20,638 bases of DNA from Bacteroidota bacterium. GTDB lineage: Bacteria > Bacteroidota > Bacteroidia > NS11-12g > UBA955. The position numbers and the translations under genes were made by a program. The DNA is taken from contig JAGWYC010000007.1 in assembly GCA_018969565.1 (NCBI GenBank), forward strand, positions 1 through 20,638. The letters run 5' to 3'. Position 1 is the first letter of the stretch; each line of letters opens with the position of its first letter. Below the pieces are notes generated by a model. The model made no database searches, was not told the origin of the DNA, and saw only the letters and a program-made list of their open reading frames with translations. This document shows positions 6,754 to 15,311 of this stretch, piece by piece.

Positions 6754-7665
6754 TCAGGAATCTGCCAGCATTTCCCGGGTAAAGCGGTACAGGTTAAAAT
6801 CCGCAGCGGATATCTGCGCATTCAGGCGTTCCCGGATATGCTGTACTTGTACCCGTCGGGCCAGGGCTTCCCGAACCAGATGGGCGGTTTTTTCTGCCAT
6901 CAGATCCAGTTGTTTTTCTTTGGAAAGATTCAGTTTATGGTGTGCGCTGATGGCTTCGGCCAGGGCACCCGCGCCCACATTGCGGTGTGCTTCGGTGAGC
7001 AGCACAGGCTGCATCCATTGCGCGCTGTGTTTTTGGGCGCTGAGGCGTTTCAAGTGACCGCCAAAGGCGTCTGCGCCTTCGCGGTCGGCTTTGTTCACCA
7101 CGAAGATGTCGGCAATTTCCATCACGCCGCTTTTCATGGTCTGCACCTCATCGCCGGCTTCAGGTACCATCACTACCACGGTGGTGTCGGCAATGCCCGC
7201 AATTTCCACCTCGCTTTGACCAACGCCCACGGTTTCAATAATGATGAGGTCGTAGCCGGCGTTTTTAATCAGGTCAATGGTTTCGTGGATTTTAGGTGCC
7301 AGCCCGCCCAGGCTGCCTCTGGAGGCCATACTGCGAATGAATACGCCGGGCGTGAGGTATAACTCGGACATCCGCAGGCGGTCGCCCAGCAAACTGCCAT
7401 AATTGAAGGGAGAGGTGGGGTCCACGGCAATAATGGCCACCTTTTTCCCGGAGGCAACAAAACTGTGTGTAAGGGCATTGACCAGACTGCTCTTTCCGGC
7501 ACCGGGAGGTCCGGTGATGCCCGCTACCGGAATCTCCGGATGATGCTTCAGGGAAAACAATAATTCCTCATACGCACCGCGGCTGTTTTCTACTAAAGAT
7601 ATGCAGCGTGCCAGGCTTTTGACATCGCCCTGCTTCAATCCGGAAATCAATGCCGCTGTTTCCAT
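6754..7665 (-). CDS. meaB: MeaB/ArgK-type G3E-class GTPase, methylmalonyl-CoA mutase chaperone
   Basis: The product has 303 residues, close to the family norm of about 320. Walker A is GPPGAGKSS at residues 52-60, followed by VAIIAVDPTSPFNYGSLLGDRLRM, SMASRGSLGGL, a Walker B/switch region IIIETVGVGQSEVE and the base-recognition motif NKAD. This pattern is specific for MeaB/YgfD. The protein loads and protects the B12 cofactor of methylmalonyl-CoA mutase. The mutase genes are not in this window. The start ATG (7665) lies two bases after the stop of the metallophosphoesterase gene, so it is co-transcribed with the 5'-nucleotidase pair. Confidence 0.93.
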   Translation of the reverse strand: METAALISGLKQGDVKSLARCISLVENSRGAYEELLFSLKHHPEIPVAGITGPPGAGKSSLVNALTHSFVASGKKVAIIAVDPTSPFNYGSLLGDRLRMSELYLTPGVFIRSMASRGSLGGLAPKIHETIDLIKNAGYDLIIIETVGVGQSEVEIAGIADTTVVVMVPEAGDEVQTMKSGVMEIADIFVVNKADREGADAFGGHLKRLSAQKHSAQWMQPVLLTEAHRNVGAGALAEAISAHHKLNLSKEKQLDLMAEKTAHLVREALARRVQVQHIRERLNAQISAADFNLYRFTREMLADS

Positions 7666-7667
7666 GA

Positions 7668-8534
7668 TCAGCGTATGCCCATGTTGATGCGGCCCAAACG
7701 CAATCCACCCCAGCCGGCCTGGTTGATCACTACCTCCTTGCCGTCGGCGTTGGCAATCAGTTCAGGCGCTGGCATGAAAGTATGGGTATGTCCGCCGAGG
7801 ATCACATCAATATTCCTGCTCGCCGCCGCGAATTTGCGGTCGTCTATCTTCTTGTCGTCATAGCGATAGCCCAGGTGGCTCAGGCAGATAACCACATCGC
7901 ACTTATGTTCTTTTTTCAGAATTTCTGCTTCGCGGTTGGCAGCGGCTACCGGGTCTGTATAAATCACGTCCTTGCATAATTGCGGAGGAACCAGCCCATC
8001 GAGTTCAATGCCTACGCCTACCAGACCGACCTTGATGCCGTTCACATCCACCACCGTGGAAGGCTTTATTTTACCCGCCAGCACCGTGTTCTCGAAACGA
8101 TAGTTGGCGTTCAGCATCTGAAACCGAGCATAGGGCAACATGGAATCCAGCCCGTTGATGCCATTGTCGAAGTCGTGGTTGCCGGGGGTGGACGCCACAT
8201 ATCCCATACTGCTCATCAGTTCATATTCCGCCTTACCGCCAAAGCGATTGAAGTAGGGCGTACCCTGGAAGATGTCGCCGCTGTCCAGTAAAATCACATG
8301 CTGTTCGGAAGCCCTGATTTCCTTGACCAGCGTGGCAATTCGCGCCAATCCACCCTGATTGGGGAATTTGGGATCATTCGCCGGGAAGGGGTCTATATGG
8401 CTGTGTATATCATTGGTATGCAGGATGACCAGTGTTTTAAGGCCGCCGGCCTGCAGACTGCGCATCCATGAAGGCGTGAGCAGAAACGCCCCGGCAAGGG
8501 AACTGCGTCGTATAAAGCTTCTTCTATTCAACAT
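7668..8534 (-). CDS. 5'-nucleotidase metallophosphoesterase half (UshA N-domain only), Tat-like signal
   Basis: The product has 288 residues from the ATG at 8534. All metal-binding motifs of the UshA/5'-nucleotidase catalytic domain are present in order: HTNDIHSH (39-46), LLDSGDIFQGTPYF, STPGNHDFDNG, ICLSHLGYR and LGGHTHTFMPAP. The substrate-binding C-domain is absent and is encoded by the preceding gene, whose end overlaps this start by 11 bases. The N-terminus NRRSFIRRSSLAGAFLL has two arginine pairs and a moderately hydrophobic stretch, typical of Tat export. Upstream codons to 8582 are in frame but inside the previous gene. It would release phosphate from nucleotides or related esters outside the cytoplasm. 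Confidence 0.9.
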   Translation of the reverse strand: MLNRRSFIRRSSLAGAFLLTPSWMRSLQAGGLKTLVILHTNDIHSHIDPFPANDPKFPNQGGLARIATLVKEIRASEQHVILLDSGDIFQGTPYFNRFGGKAEYELMSSMGYVASTPGNHDFDNGINGLDSMLPYARFQMLNANYRFENTVLAGKIKPSTVVDVNGIKVGLVGVGIELDGLVPPQLCKDVIYTDPVAAANREAEILKKEHKCDVVICLSHLGYRYDDKKIDDRKFAAASRNIDVILGGHTHTFMPAPELIANADGKEVVINQAGWGGLRLGRINMGIR

Positions 8535-9273
8535 ATTCCAGACGATTAATGGCCGGTGGGGTGATATGAACGCCTTCGGCATGCTGCAGGTGCAGGTAAT
8601 CGATTATGGCATCGCGAACCTTGACACGCAGGTCGTACCGCTCCAGTGGCTGGTTAAAGAACGACATTTTATCGCCTCCCTGGGCGAGGTAATCGTTCGT
8701 GGCGATATAATAGTTTTGTCGGCTGTCGAAAGGCTTATTGGCTATAGTGGCTTCTGCCCAGGTACCGTCCTTTCGGATCAACAGATGGATATTGCTTACC
8801 GGTTCGCCGCCTTTTTTGGCAATGTAGTTCAGCAATTCAGCCATCTTCGCGCCGCTGATACGCAGCACCACCAGTTCATTTTCAAACGGAGCGATGCTGT
8901 ATATCTGGCCCACAGTAACCGGTCCTTTGGGCATGGAAGCGCGTATGCCGCCGGCGTTAATCACACAGGCATGCACCGGAAATCCGTTGGTTTCCAGCAT
9001 ATAACTCTGGGCCCTTTGAAACAGGATGTCGGCCATAAAATTACCAAGACTGCCTTCCGGACGGCGAGAAACCAGAGCACTGTCGGCAAAGCCAATCACT
9101 TCATTCATCTCGGCAGCCAGTTGATTCCGGTAGGGAAGGATTCTGGAATTTTCCACACTGTCAGGCGCAATCAGGCTGTCAATACGCGTATAGGCCCCGC
9201 CCTGATAGCGCACCGCAGGTCCGCAGGAGGCCAGCATCATCAGTGATGCGTACAGCAAATGTATTCGCTTCAT
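8524..9273 (-). CDS. 5'-nucleotidase C-terminal (substrate-binding) domain lipoprotein
   Basis: The product has 249 residues from the ATG at 9273. The signal peptide ends in a lipobox LASC (Cys17), so it is probably a lipoprotein. The mature part is a free-standing 5_nucleotid_C domain: SLGNFMADILF, NAGGIRASMPKGPVTVGQIY, PFENELVVLRISG and ATNDYLAQGGDKM, the last being the nucleotide-stacking loop in UshA-type enzymes. It has no catalytic metal site, so it presumably pairs with the metallophosphoesterase encoded next, giving a two-chain enzyme. A TTG at 9282 is also in frame but adds only three residues. It is the first gene of the minus-strand operon. Confidence 0.88.
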   Translation of the reverse strand: MKRIHLLYASLMMLASCGPAVRYQGGAYTRIDSLIAPDSVENSRILPYRNQLAAEMNEVIGFADSALVSRRPEGSLGNFMADILFQRAQSYMLETNGFPVHACVINAGGIRASMPKGPVTVGQIYSIAPFENELVVLRISGAKMAELLNYIAKKGGEPVSNIHLLIRKDGTWAEATIANKPFDSRQNYYIATNDYLAQGGDKMSFFNQPLERYDLRVKVRDAIIDYLHLQHAEGVHITPPAINRLEYVE

Positions 9274-9277
9274 CAAC

Positions 9278-9293
9278 TGCAAATTTGGTAAAT
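9278..9293 (-). promoter_or_regulatory. Candidate promoter/operator motif ATTTACCAAATTTGCA upstream of the nucleotidase operon
   Basis: Read on the minus strand, this sequence ends four bases before the ATG at 9273 and closely matches a motif on the plus strand in front of the divergent operon. The AAATTTG core resembles the Bacteroidota -7 box (TAnnTTTG) imperfectly. No good -33 TTG is seen, so promoter identity is tentative. Confidence 0.25.
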
Positions 9294-9356
9294 GATTACG
9301 TACAGGAGTGAAGTATTAATCCCCAGCTTTTCTTAAGGCGAAAATTAGTGCTTCCT

Positions 9357-9372
9357 TTTACAGAAATTTGCA
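9357..9372 (+). promoter_or_regulatory. Candidate promoter/operator motif TTTACAGAAATTTGCA upstream of the nuclease operon
   Basis: It lies 11 bases before the ATG at 9384 and differs from the minus-strand motif at 9278-9293 mainly by a one-base indel. Sharing by two divergent operons suggests common control or simply the same class of promoter. Confidence 0.28.
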
Positions 9373-9383
9373 ACCACTTTATT

Positions 9384-10334
9384 ATGGCAAACCGTTCACT
9401 TTTTGGCATCCTCGCGGGCGCACTGCTGCTGGCTGCAGCACCTCAGGCCCAAGCTCAGTGCAATGAATTGTTCCTCAGCGAATACTGCGAAGGCAGCGGA
9501 AACAACAAGGCGCTGGAAATTTACAATCCCGGAAACGGTCAGGTTGACCTGAGCAAGTACCGCCTTACCCGATGGCAGAACGGCCAGAGTACCTGGCAAA
9601 GCAACTTCAGCGATACGCTCAAAGGTATGCTGGGCGCTAATAGTGTCATGGTAACAGTTATTGACCGCCGGAATCCTGCAGGCACCGGACAGGATACACC
9701 TGTTGCAGCAGCCTTGCAGGCGAAAGCCAATTTGTTCCTGAGTAAAGATTACAACAAGAATTTCTCCATGAGTTTCAACGGCGATGATGCCATGAGTCTG
9801 GATAAACTCGTTGGCGGAGCCTGGGTGCCTGTGGACATCTTTGGAAAAATAGGCGAACGCCCCGTGAACGCCTGGACAGATTCTTTCCCCTACAACCTGG
9901 GCATTGGCCTTTGGCTTTCTGCCAACAAAACATTGATCCGCAAGGCTTCGATAAAGAAGGGTGTTACCACCAACCCCACGCGCTTCAATGCCAAGGCTGA
10001 ATGGTTGGTTTATCCTTCCAACATGTGGGATTCTCTGGGCTTCCACCGCTGCGACTGCAATCAGTTCCCGGCTTCTGCGCAGGAAATGAGCGCCCCTCAG
10101 TGGAATATCTACCCCAACCCGGCTCAGGACGGACGAGTATCTGTGTTCACCCCTGGTCCGGCAAGTATAACCTTGTTTGATGCCTCCGGCAGAAAAGTAG
10201 AAGCCTCCGCAATCCCCGAGGTGAACAATGGTTACCACATGGTTCGTATCAGTGGCTTGAGAACGGGAGTTTATATAGTGCGCATGAGTCTGGCCAACGG
10301 GGTTCAGGACCACAAAACACTCATCATTCCCTAA
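9384..10334 (+). CDS. Lamin-tail-domain protein with type IX secretion C-terminal domain
   Basis: The product has 316 residues from the ATG at 9384 (an in-frame GTG at 9348 would add 12 residues before the signal peptide). The Sec signal ends at QAQA (about residue 24). A lamin tail domain starts at once: NELFLSEYCEGSGNNKALEI with YNPGNGQVDLSKY, the signature of bacterial LTDs, which often accompany secreted nucleases and phosphatases. A T9SS CTD fills about 240-316 (NIYPNPAQDG ... TGVYIVRM). The protein is therefore exported and probably surface-anchored or released. It has no enzymatic motif, so a binding or scaffold role is likely. It is the first gene of an operon with a TonB receptor (nine bases downstream) and a secreted endonuclease. 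Confidence 0.87.
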   Translation: MANRSLFGILAGALLLAAAPQAQAQCNELFLSEYCEGSGNNKALEIYNPGNGQVDLSKYRLTRWQNGQSTWQSNFSDTLKGMLGANSVMVTVIDRRNPAGTGQDTPVAAALQAKANLFLSKDYNKNFSMSFNGDDAMSLDKLVGGAWVPVDIFGKIGERPVNAWTDSFPYNLGIGLWLSANKTLIRKASIKKGVTTNPTRFNAKAEWLVYPSNMWDSLGFHRCDCNQFPASAQEMSAPQWNIYPNPAQDGRVSVFTPGPASITLFDASGRKVEASAIPEVNNGYHMVRISGLRTGVYIVRMSLANGVQDHKTLIIP

Positions 10335-10343
10335 AGGGTTTCT

Positions 10344-12998
10344 ATGCGATTCATTTTGCTGATGTTGCTGGCCTTGCCGGCAGCACTTCAGGCGCAGGGC
10401 AGCCTCTGGGGCAAGGTTAGCGATGAAATCAGCGGCGATGCGCTCCCGGGAGCTCAGATCAGTATTGCTGATGCGAGTGTCAGGGCTGATAAAAATGGTT
10501 TTTTCAGGATCGAAACACTCAATGGCTACCGCTTGGTGGTAGTAAAACACCCCGGTTACCGCGCCGACACTTTTGAAGTTCAGGTGGACGGTGAAACCAG
10601 GATTGATTTCCAACTGGAACCGCAAAGCCGCGATATGGAAGCGGTGAAAATTACCGCCAGCATTGCAGGCAAACGTAAAACCCCGATTGCCTTTTCCAAC
10701 ATGAGCGGACGCAAACTGAGCGAGTTGCTGGGAAGTCAGGATATGCCCATGGCGCTGAACTATACACCGGGTGTATATGCCACACAGCAGGGCGGCGGTG
10801 CCGGCGATGCACGCATCACCATCCGCGGCTTTAACCAACGCAACATTGCCGTAATGATTGACGGTATTCCCGTGAATGATATGGAGAATGGCCAGGTTTA
10901 CTGGAGCAACTGGTTTGGCCTGGCCGATGTGACGGCACTCACCCAGGTGCAGCGCGGACTTGGTTCCTCGCGAATCGCGAACCCTTCCGTGGGCGGCACC
11001 ATGAACATCATCACCAAAGGACTTACTTCAAAGGCAGGGGCGAGGGTGACTACAGAAATCGGCGACAGCCGCTACCGCAGAACATCGTTTGCCCTGAATA
11101 CCGGCAGGCTCAAAGGCGACTGGGGTCTGGTACTGGCAGGAACCATGCGCCAAAGCAACGGCTACGTGGACAATCTGTACGACCAGATGTACAGCTATTT
11201 CATGAAGGCCGAAAAGAACATCAATGCCTTTCACACGATTTCATTCACCGTCATCGGAGCCCCGCAAAGCCACGGCCAGCGCAGTTTCCGCGCGAGGCTT
11301 CCTGTGTATGATGCGGGCTATGCCGCCGAACTGGGTATTGATACAGTGGTTTCTAATTCTGCCCGCAACATGGGCCGCAAGTACAACCAGCACTGGGGCT
11401 GGCTGGATCGCTACACCTACAATGGCCCCGGTGATACGGTTTTTGCCGGCAAAGAGGCCATGAATGAACGCGAAAACATGTTCCACAAGCCTCAGGCTTA
11501 CATCAAGCATACCTACACGCCGAATAAGCGCCTGTTGATCAGCACCACCGTATATGCTTCCTACGGAAGGGGAGGGGGGACGAGCGGCAGAGGACTGGCC
11601 CAGGTTCCTTTTGTGAACGGATTGTACAACTTCCAGGATGCCTATCATCAGAACGCTTATGGTTCTGCCTTTGTATCACCCATAGATCCCAATTACAGCG
11701 AAACAGAACGCAAGTCGCGCAGCATCATTTCCCGCGCCGTGAACAACCACAACTGGTTCGGCGCCTTGTCCACCTTCCAGTACAAGTTGAAAGCCAATAT
11801 GAATATATCCGGGGGTGTGGATCTGCGCACTTATCGCGGTATCCATTACAGGGAAGTATATGATCTGCTGGGCGGCGATTATTATCGTCCGGATGGCAGG
11901 GAACTCTACCCTCTGGCTAAAAGCCCGCTGTACCGCAAAGGCGATATATTCGGTTATTACAATGAAGGTTATGTGCGCTGGGGCGGTGCTTTCGCCGAAT
12001 GGGAATACAGCAAGAAGAAGTTCAGCACCTTTGCCAACCTGAGTCTGACCCGTTCCAATTACCAGCGCAGGGACTATTTCAAACCCGATGCCAATGGAAA
12101 CCCCGGCGCAACACCCTGGATCGGATATACCGGTTACACCGCCAAAGCAGGCTTCAACCGCAACTTCAGCAGGAAGGTAAATGCCTTTATGAATGTGGGA
12201 AGACTGGTGCGGCCGCAGCGCTTCAACAACGTGTTTGACAACCAGAACCGACTGGTGAAGGGCGTGAAGAACGAAGAAGTACAATCGGTGGAAGGCGGAC
12301 TAGGTTTTAAATCCCGCTACTTCAGTGCGGATCTGAACCTGTATTATACCACCTGGCTGAATAAACCGGTAGACAATCTGCCCAGCTATGTAGACCCTGA
12401 CGGTAACCAGTTCAGCTACAACATCAACGGACTCAAGGCCAGGCATAAGGGCGTGGAACTTTCAGCAGCCTTCAAGCCCACCACCTGGATTTCCTGGGAA
12501 CTCGCTGCCACCCTTGCCGACTGGATCTGGAATTCAGGTGCGGTGGCCGAAGTGCGTGACGATAACGGAAACACCGTGGCCAAGGTAGATTTCAGTGCCG
12601 TTGGTGTACACGTAGGAGATGCCGCACAGCAGCAGGTGAGTTCCATGCTGCGCATCGAGCCGGTGAAAGGCGCCTACATCACGCCTTCTGTGATTTGGTT
12701 CGGAAAGCAGTTCGCTGATTTTGACCCAACCGCCCTGGTGGGTTCCTTCAAAAACCGCGAAGCATGGCGCATCCCGAATTACCACACCTTCAACCTGGCC
12801 TTTGGCTACAACAAGCGCTTCAAGGGTATGGAGCTGGGTATTTTCGGTACTGTAACCAACCTTGCCAACCGCCTGTACATCAGCGATGCCCAGCACCGGA
12901 ACCAGGGATCACCGGCCGCTACCCTCAATCCCAAAAACGTAGAAGTATTCGTGGCGCCCGGCACCCGCTGGACCACCGGCGTGCGCCTTGGATTCTAA
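10344..12998 (+). CDS. TonB-dependent receptor with carboxypeptidase-regulatory N-domain
   Basis: The product has 884 residues. The signal peptide ends near LQA (16). A carboxypeptidase regulatory-like domain spans about 18-98 (LWGKVSDEISGDALPGAQI). A TonB plug follows (GVYATQQGGG, RITIRGFNQRNIAVMIDGIP, VGGTMNIITKG), then a beta-barrel ending in the terminal Phe typical of BAM substrates (GVRLGF). No SusD partner gene is present, so this is not a classical SusCD pair. It is sandwiched between the lamin-tail protein and the endonuclease with gaps of 9 and 14 bases. This suggests it imports products of, or is functionally linked to, the secreted nuclease. Siderophore or other ligands cannot be excluded from the sequence. 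Confidence 0.92.
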   Translation: MRFILLMLLALPAALQAQGSLWGKVSDEISGDALPGAQISIADASVRADKNGFFRIETLNGYRLVVVKHPGYRADTFEVQVDGETRIDFQLEPQSRDMEAVKITASIAGKRKTPIAFSNMSGRKLSELLGSQDMPMALNYTPGVYATQQGGGAGDARITIRGFNQRNIAVMIDGIPVNDMENGQVYWSNWFGLADVTALTQVQRGLGSSRIANPSVGGTMNIITKGLTSKAGARVTTEIGDSRYRRTSFALNTGRLKGDWGLVLAGTMRQSNGYVDNLYDQMYSYFMKAEKNINAFHTISFTVIGAPQSHGQRSFRARLPVYDAGYAAELGIDTVVSNSARNMGRKYNQHWGWLDRYTYNGPGDTVFAGKEAMNERENMFHKPQAYIKHTYTPNKRLLISTTVYASYGRGGGTSGRGLAQVPFVNGLYNFQDAYHQNAYGSAFVSPIDPNYSETERKSRSIISRAVNNHNWFGALSTFQYKLKANMNISGGVDLRTYRGIHYREVYDLLGGDYYRPDGRELYPLAKSPLYRKGDIFGYYNEGYVRWGGAFAEWEYSKKKFSTFANLSLTRSNYQRRDYFKPDANGNPGATPWIGYTGYTAKAGFNRNFSRKVNAFMNVGRLVRPQRFNNVFDNQNRLVKGVKNEEVQSVEGGLGFKSRYFSADLNLYYTTWLNKPVDNLPSYVDPDGNQFSYNINGLKARHKGVELSAAFKPTTWISWELAATLADWIWNSGAVAEVRDDNGNTVAKVDFSAVGVHVGDAAQQQVSSMLRIEPVKGAYITPSVIWFGKQFADFDPTALVGSFKNREAWRIPNYHTFNLAFGYNKRFKGMELGIFGTVTNLANRLYISDAQHRNQGSPAATLNPKNVEVFVAPGTRWTTGVRLGF

Positions 12999-13012
12999 AA
13001 CTAAGCATCATC

Positions 13013-15229
13013 ATGAAAAACCTCATACGCTTCATCACACCCATCCTGTTGTGCTTCACTGCAGGAAAAAGCATGGCGCAGGCAACTTTGCCCGCCTTCT
13101 GGGATTTCACCACGATTACCGCACCACCAACGGGTTGGTGGAAAGCACTCAGTGTTGTCGCGGCAGCAGAAACCTACACCTCCAACGGCAACTATTTCTC
13201 GGCACCCATCAGCGCTCGTCTGGATGGCACTGGAGAGCATATCGGCGTGCGCCTGGCCTCCAAGCCCGGAAAGGTGAGTTGGTATTTCCGCTACACCGGC
13301 ACTCCAGGCCCCTTCAACGGAACTTTTACTGTGGAAGAAAGCCCCGACAGCGTGAACTGGACCGCGGCAAAAACCTATACCACGACCATGCCGGCTTCCA
13401 TCACCAAAGACAGTTTCACCGCCCAGAGCAGCACCCGCTACATCCGCTGGAATTTTAAAACCAAGATGAGCGGCTATAATGTGGCCCTCGATGACGTGAA
13501 GGTAGAAGCTGCTGTTCCTGCGGCAAACGCCGAAATCAACGTGTTCTTTAAAAGTGTTCAGTTGTTGAACGGCGGGGATATTTTTATCGGAAACACAGCA
13601 AAAACCGCCATCACCGTGCGCAACCGCAGCACTGCCAAGGCCCTGACCATCAGCGCGAACTACAGCTCCGGTGGCGACTCGGTGAACTTCAGCGTGGCAG
13701 GTTCCAAAACGGTAGCACCCGGCGCAGATTCTACCTTTTATATCAACTTCAATCCTTCCGGCGCCAACGGCTCCAAGAAGTCTTCTATTGTTATTAAAAG
13801 CGATGACCCGGACAACGGTACCTTCGTGGTTCGCGTATATGGCATCAACGGCAGTCTCGCTACTGAACCCACCGGAACACCGGCGGCGGTAACATTTGAT
13901 CAGATTTTAGCATACAAGCTCCGTGCCACCATTGCCGCAGGCAGCAGCAATGCCGAACGCTACATAGTGCTGGTGCGCAAAGGATCGGCCGTGAGCAGTG
14001 CTCCGGCAGACGGCAATACGTATGAAAAAGGCATGTGGATCGGTTCAGCCCGTGTGGCTTATGTAGGCGCCCCCGGCAGCTTCTTGCTTGACCAGGTGGT
14101 GGCCAATATAGCCTATCATGTGTCCGTGTTTGGTTTTAACGGCCAAGCCGGTTTTGAGAATTACAACAGCAACGCAGGAACCGGCGCTCAGACCACTCCC
14201 GGTAAGAACCCCGGCACCTATTACAAGAATATTGACGTGAATCAAACCGAGTTCCCCACGGCACTGCGCTCCCTCATCCGGCCGCATACGCAGATATTCT
14301 ACAGCAACTACGCCCCGGTATTCGGCGACTATTTCTACGGGTATGATACCACCGGCGGCCGCCGCGTGATGACCTGCCAGTACAGCGGATACAAAGGCGT
14401 TTATATCCCGCCGCTGCAGTGGACTCCTATTACACCATTCAGCCGCGAACACGTATATCCGTATAGCTGGATGACCATTTCCAGCCAGGATTCAGCCAAC
14501 TACAGCGACCTGCACATCCTGCTGCCGGTGTATCAGGACAGCGTGAACGCCGTGCGCAGCAACTTCCCTTTGAATGAACTGAAGAGTGTGGTGGTTCGTT
14601 TCCGCGACGGTGCCTTCGGATTAGACAGCAGCGGCAATCCCGCGTATGAACCCCGCGATGAAATCAAAGGCTTCTGCGCCCGCGCCATGTTCTATATCTG
14701 CGCAGCCTATAACCGCAGCGGCGCCATCTTTACCATCCCTTCACAGCTCGATCAGGCGGTGAATCGCCAGAATCAGTGGGTGCTGAAGCGCTGGAACCGT
14801 ATGTTCCCGCCGACAAACTTTGAAATTTCACGCAACGAAATGGTGGCTGATATCCAGAAAAACCGAAACCCCTTTGTGGACAATCCCGACTGGGCCTGCT
14901 ATATTGACTTCAGCACCATGAACTACACGGCTACGCCCCGCATTCCCTGCGAAGCGCCCCAACAGGGTTCTGCCGTGAACAGGATCAGTATCCGGGAAGC
15001 CGCGCTGGCGCCAAACCCTGCCCGCGAGGTATTCACGCTGGATGCCACTTCCTTCACTTCTTCCAACCTGAAGCTGCGCATCTATGATGGCGGCGGAAGG
15101 CTGGTGCTGGAACAACCCCACAGCAAAGGACAAATCAGCATTCCCTGCCGTGGCTGGGCCAAAGGTATTTACCTGCTCACCCTGGAAGGCGAAGCCGAAG
15201 GCAATTACCAGAAACTGGTGATTGAGTAA
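13013..15229 (+). CDS. Secreted multidomain endonuclease I with type IX secretion domain
   Basis: The product has 738 residues from the ATG at 13013. The signal peptide ends at SMA (22). The N-terminal ~180 residues look like a beta-sandwich adhesin-type domain (FWDFTT ... RYIRWNF ... LDDVKVE). Next come an Ig-like choice-of-anchor D domain (~185-290; ITVRNRS, FYINFNPSG, IVIKSDDPDNGTF) and a fibronectin-III-like segment. The endonuclease I domain covers about 400-650: SREHVYPYSW with His480 as likely catalytic base, SDLHILLP (His501), and metal-ligand candidates Asn512/Asn517 in NAVRSNFPLNEL, then PRDEIKGFCARAMFYI. A T9SS CTD (APNPAREVF ... GIYLLTLEGE) closes the protein. It should cut DNA (possibly RNA) outside the cell. 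A hairpin terminator follows 22 bases downstream. Confidence 0.9.
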   Translation: MKNLIRFITPILLCFTAGKSMAQATLPAFWDFTTITAPPTGWWKALSVVAAAETYTSNGNYFSAPISARLDGTGEHIGVRLASKPGKVSWYFRYTGTPGPFNGTFTVEESPDSVNWTAAKTYTTTMPASITKDSFTAQSSTRYIRWNFKTKMSGYNVALDDVKVEAAVPAANAEINVFFKSVQLLNGGDIFIGNTAKTAITVRNRSTAKALTISANYSSGGDSVNFSVAGSKTVAPGADSTFYINFNPSGANGSKKSSIVIKSDDPDNGTFVVRVYGINGSLATEPTGTPAAVTFDQILAYKLRATIAAGSSNAERYIVLVRKGSAVSSAPADGNTYEKGMWIGSARVAYVGAPGSFLLDQVVANIAYHVSVFGFNGQAGFENYNSNAGTGAQTTPGKNPGTYYKNIDVNQTEFPTALRSLIRPHTQIFYSNYAPVFGDYFYGYDTTGGRRVMTCQYSGYKGVYIPPLQWTPITPFSREHVYPYSWMTISSQDSANYSDLHILLPVYQDSVNAVRSNFPLNELKSVVVRFRDGAFGLDSSGNPAYEPRDEIKGFCARAMFYICAAYNRSGAIFTIPSQLDQAVNRQNQWVLKRWNRMFPPTNFEISRNEMVADIQKNRNPFVDNPDWACYIDFSTMNYTATPRIPCEAPQQGSAVNRISIREAALAPNPAREVFTLDATSFTSSNLKLRIYDGGGRLVLEQPHSKGQISIPCRGWAKGIYLLTLEGEAEGNYQKLVIE

Positions 15230-15250
15230 GCAATCTGAAATTGATGAATG

Positions 15251-15280
15251 AAAAGAGCGGCCCCCGGGTCGCTCTTTTTG
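15251..15280 (+). terminator. Rho-independent terminator of the nuclease operon
   Basis: A perfect 9-bp stem (AAAAGAGCG / CGCTCTTTT) with a 10-base GC-rich loop, followed by a T tract, lies 22 bases after the endonuclease stop codon. Confidence 0.88.
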
Positions 15281-15311
15281 TTTAATTTAGGTGGACCATT
15301 GATGCGTTAAA

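Noticed and set aside
8359..9246. 295-codon plus-strand ORF opposite the 5'-nucleotidase genes
   Set aside because: It covers the junction of two genes with complete catalytic motifs on the minus strand and resembles no protein family.
9396..10838. 480-codon ORF on the minus strand opposite the lamin-tail and receptor genes
   Set aside because: Its sequence has no domain logic and spans two well-supported plus-strand genes with signal peptides and T9SS/TonB motifs; it is an antisense shadow of their codon bias.
10344..12998. SusC/SusD polysaccharide utilisation locus
   Set aside because: No SusD lipoprotein or glycoside hydrolase is adjacent; the neighbours are a lamin-tail protein and a nuclease.
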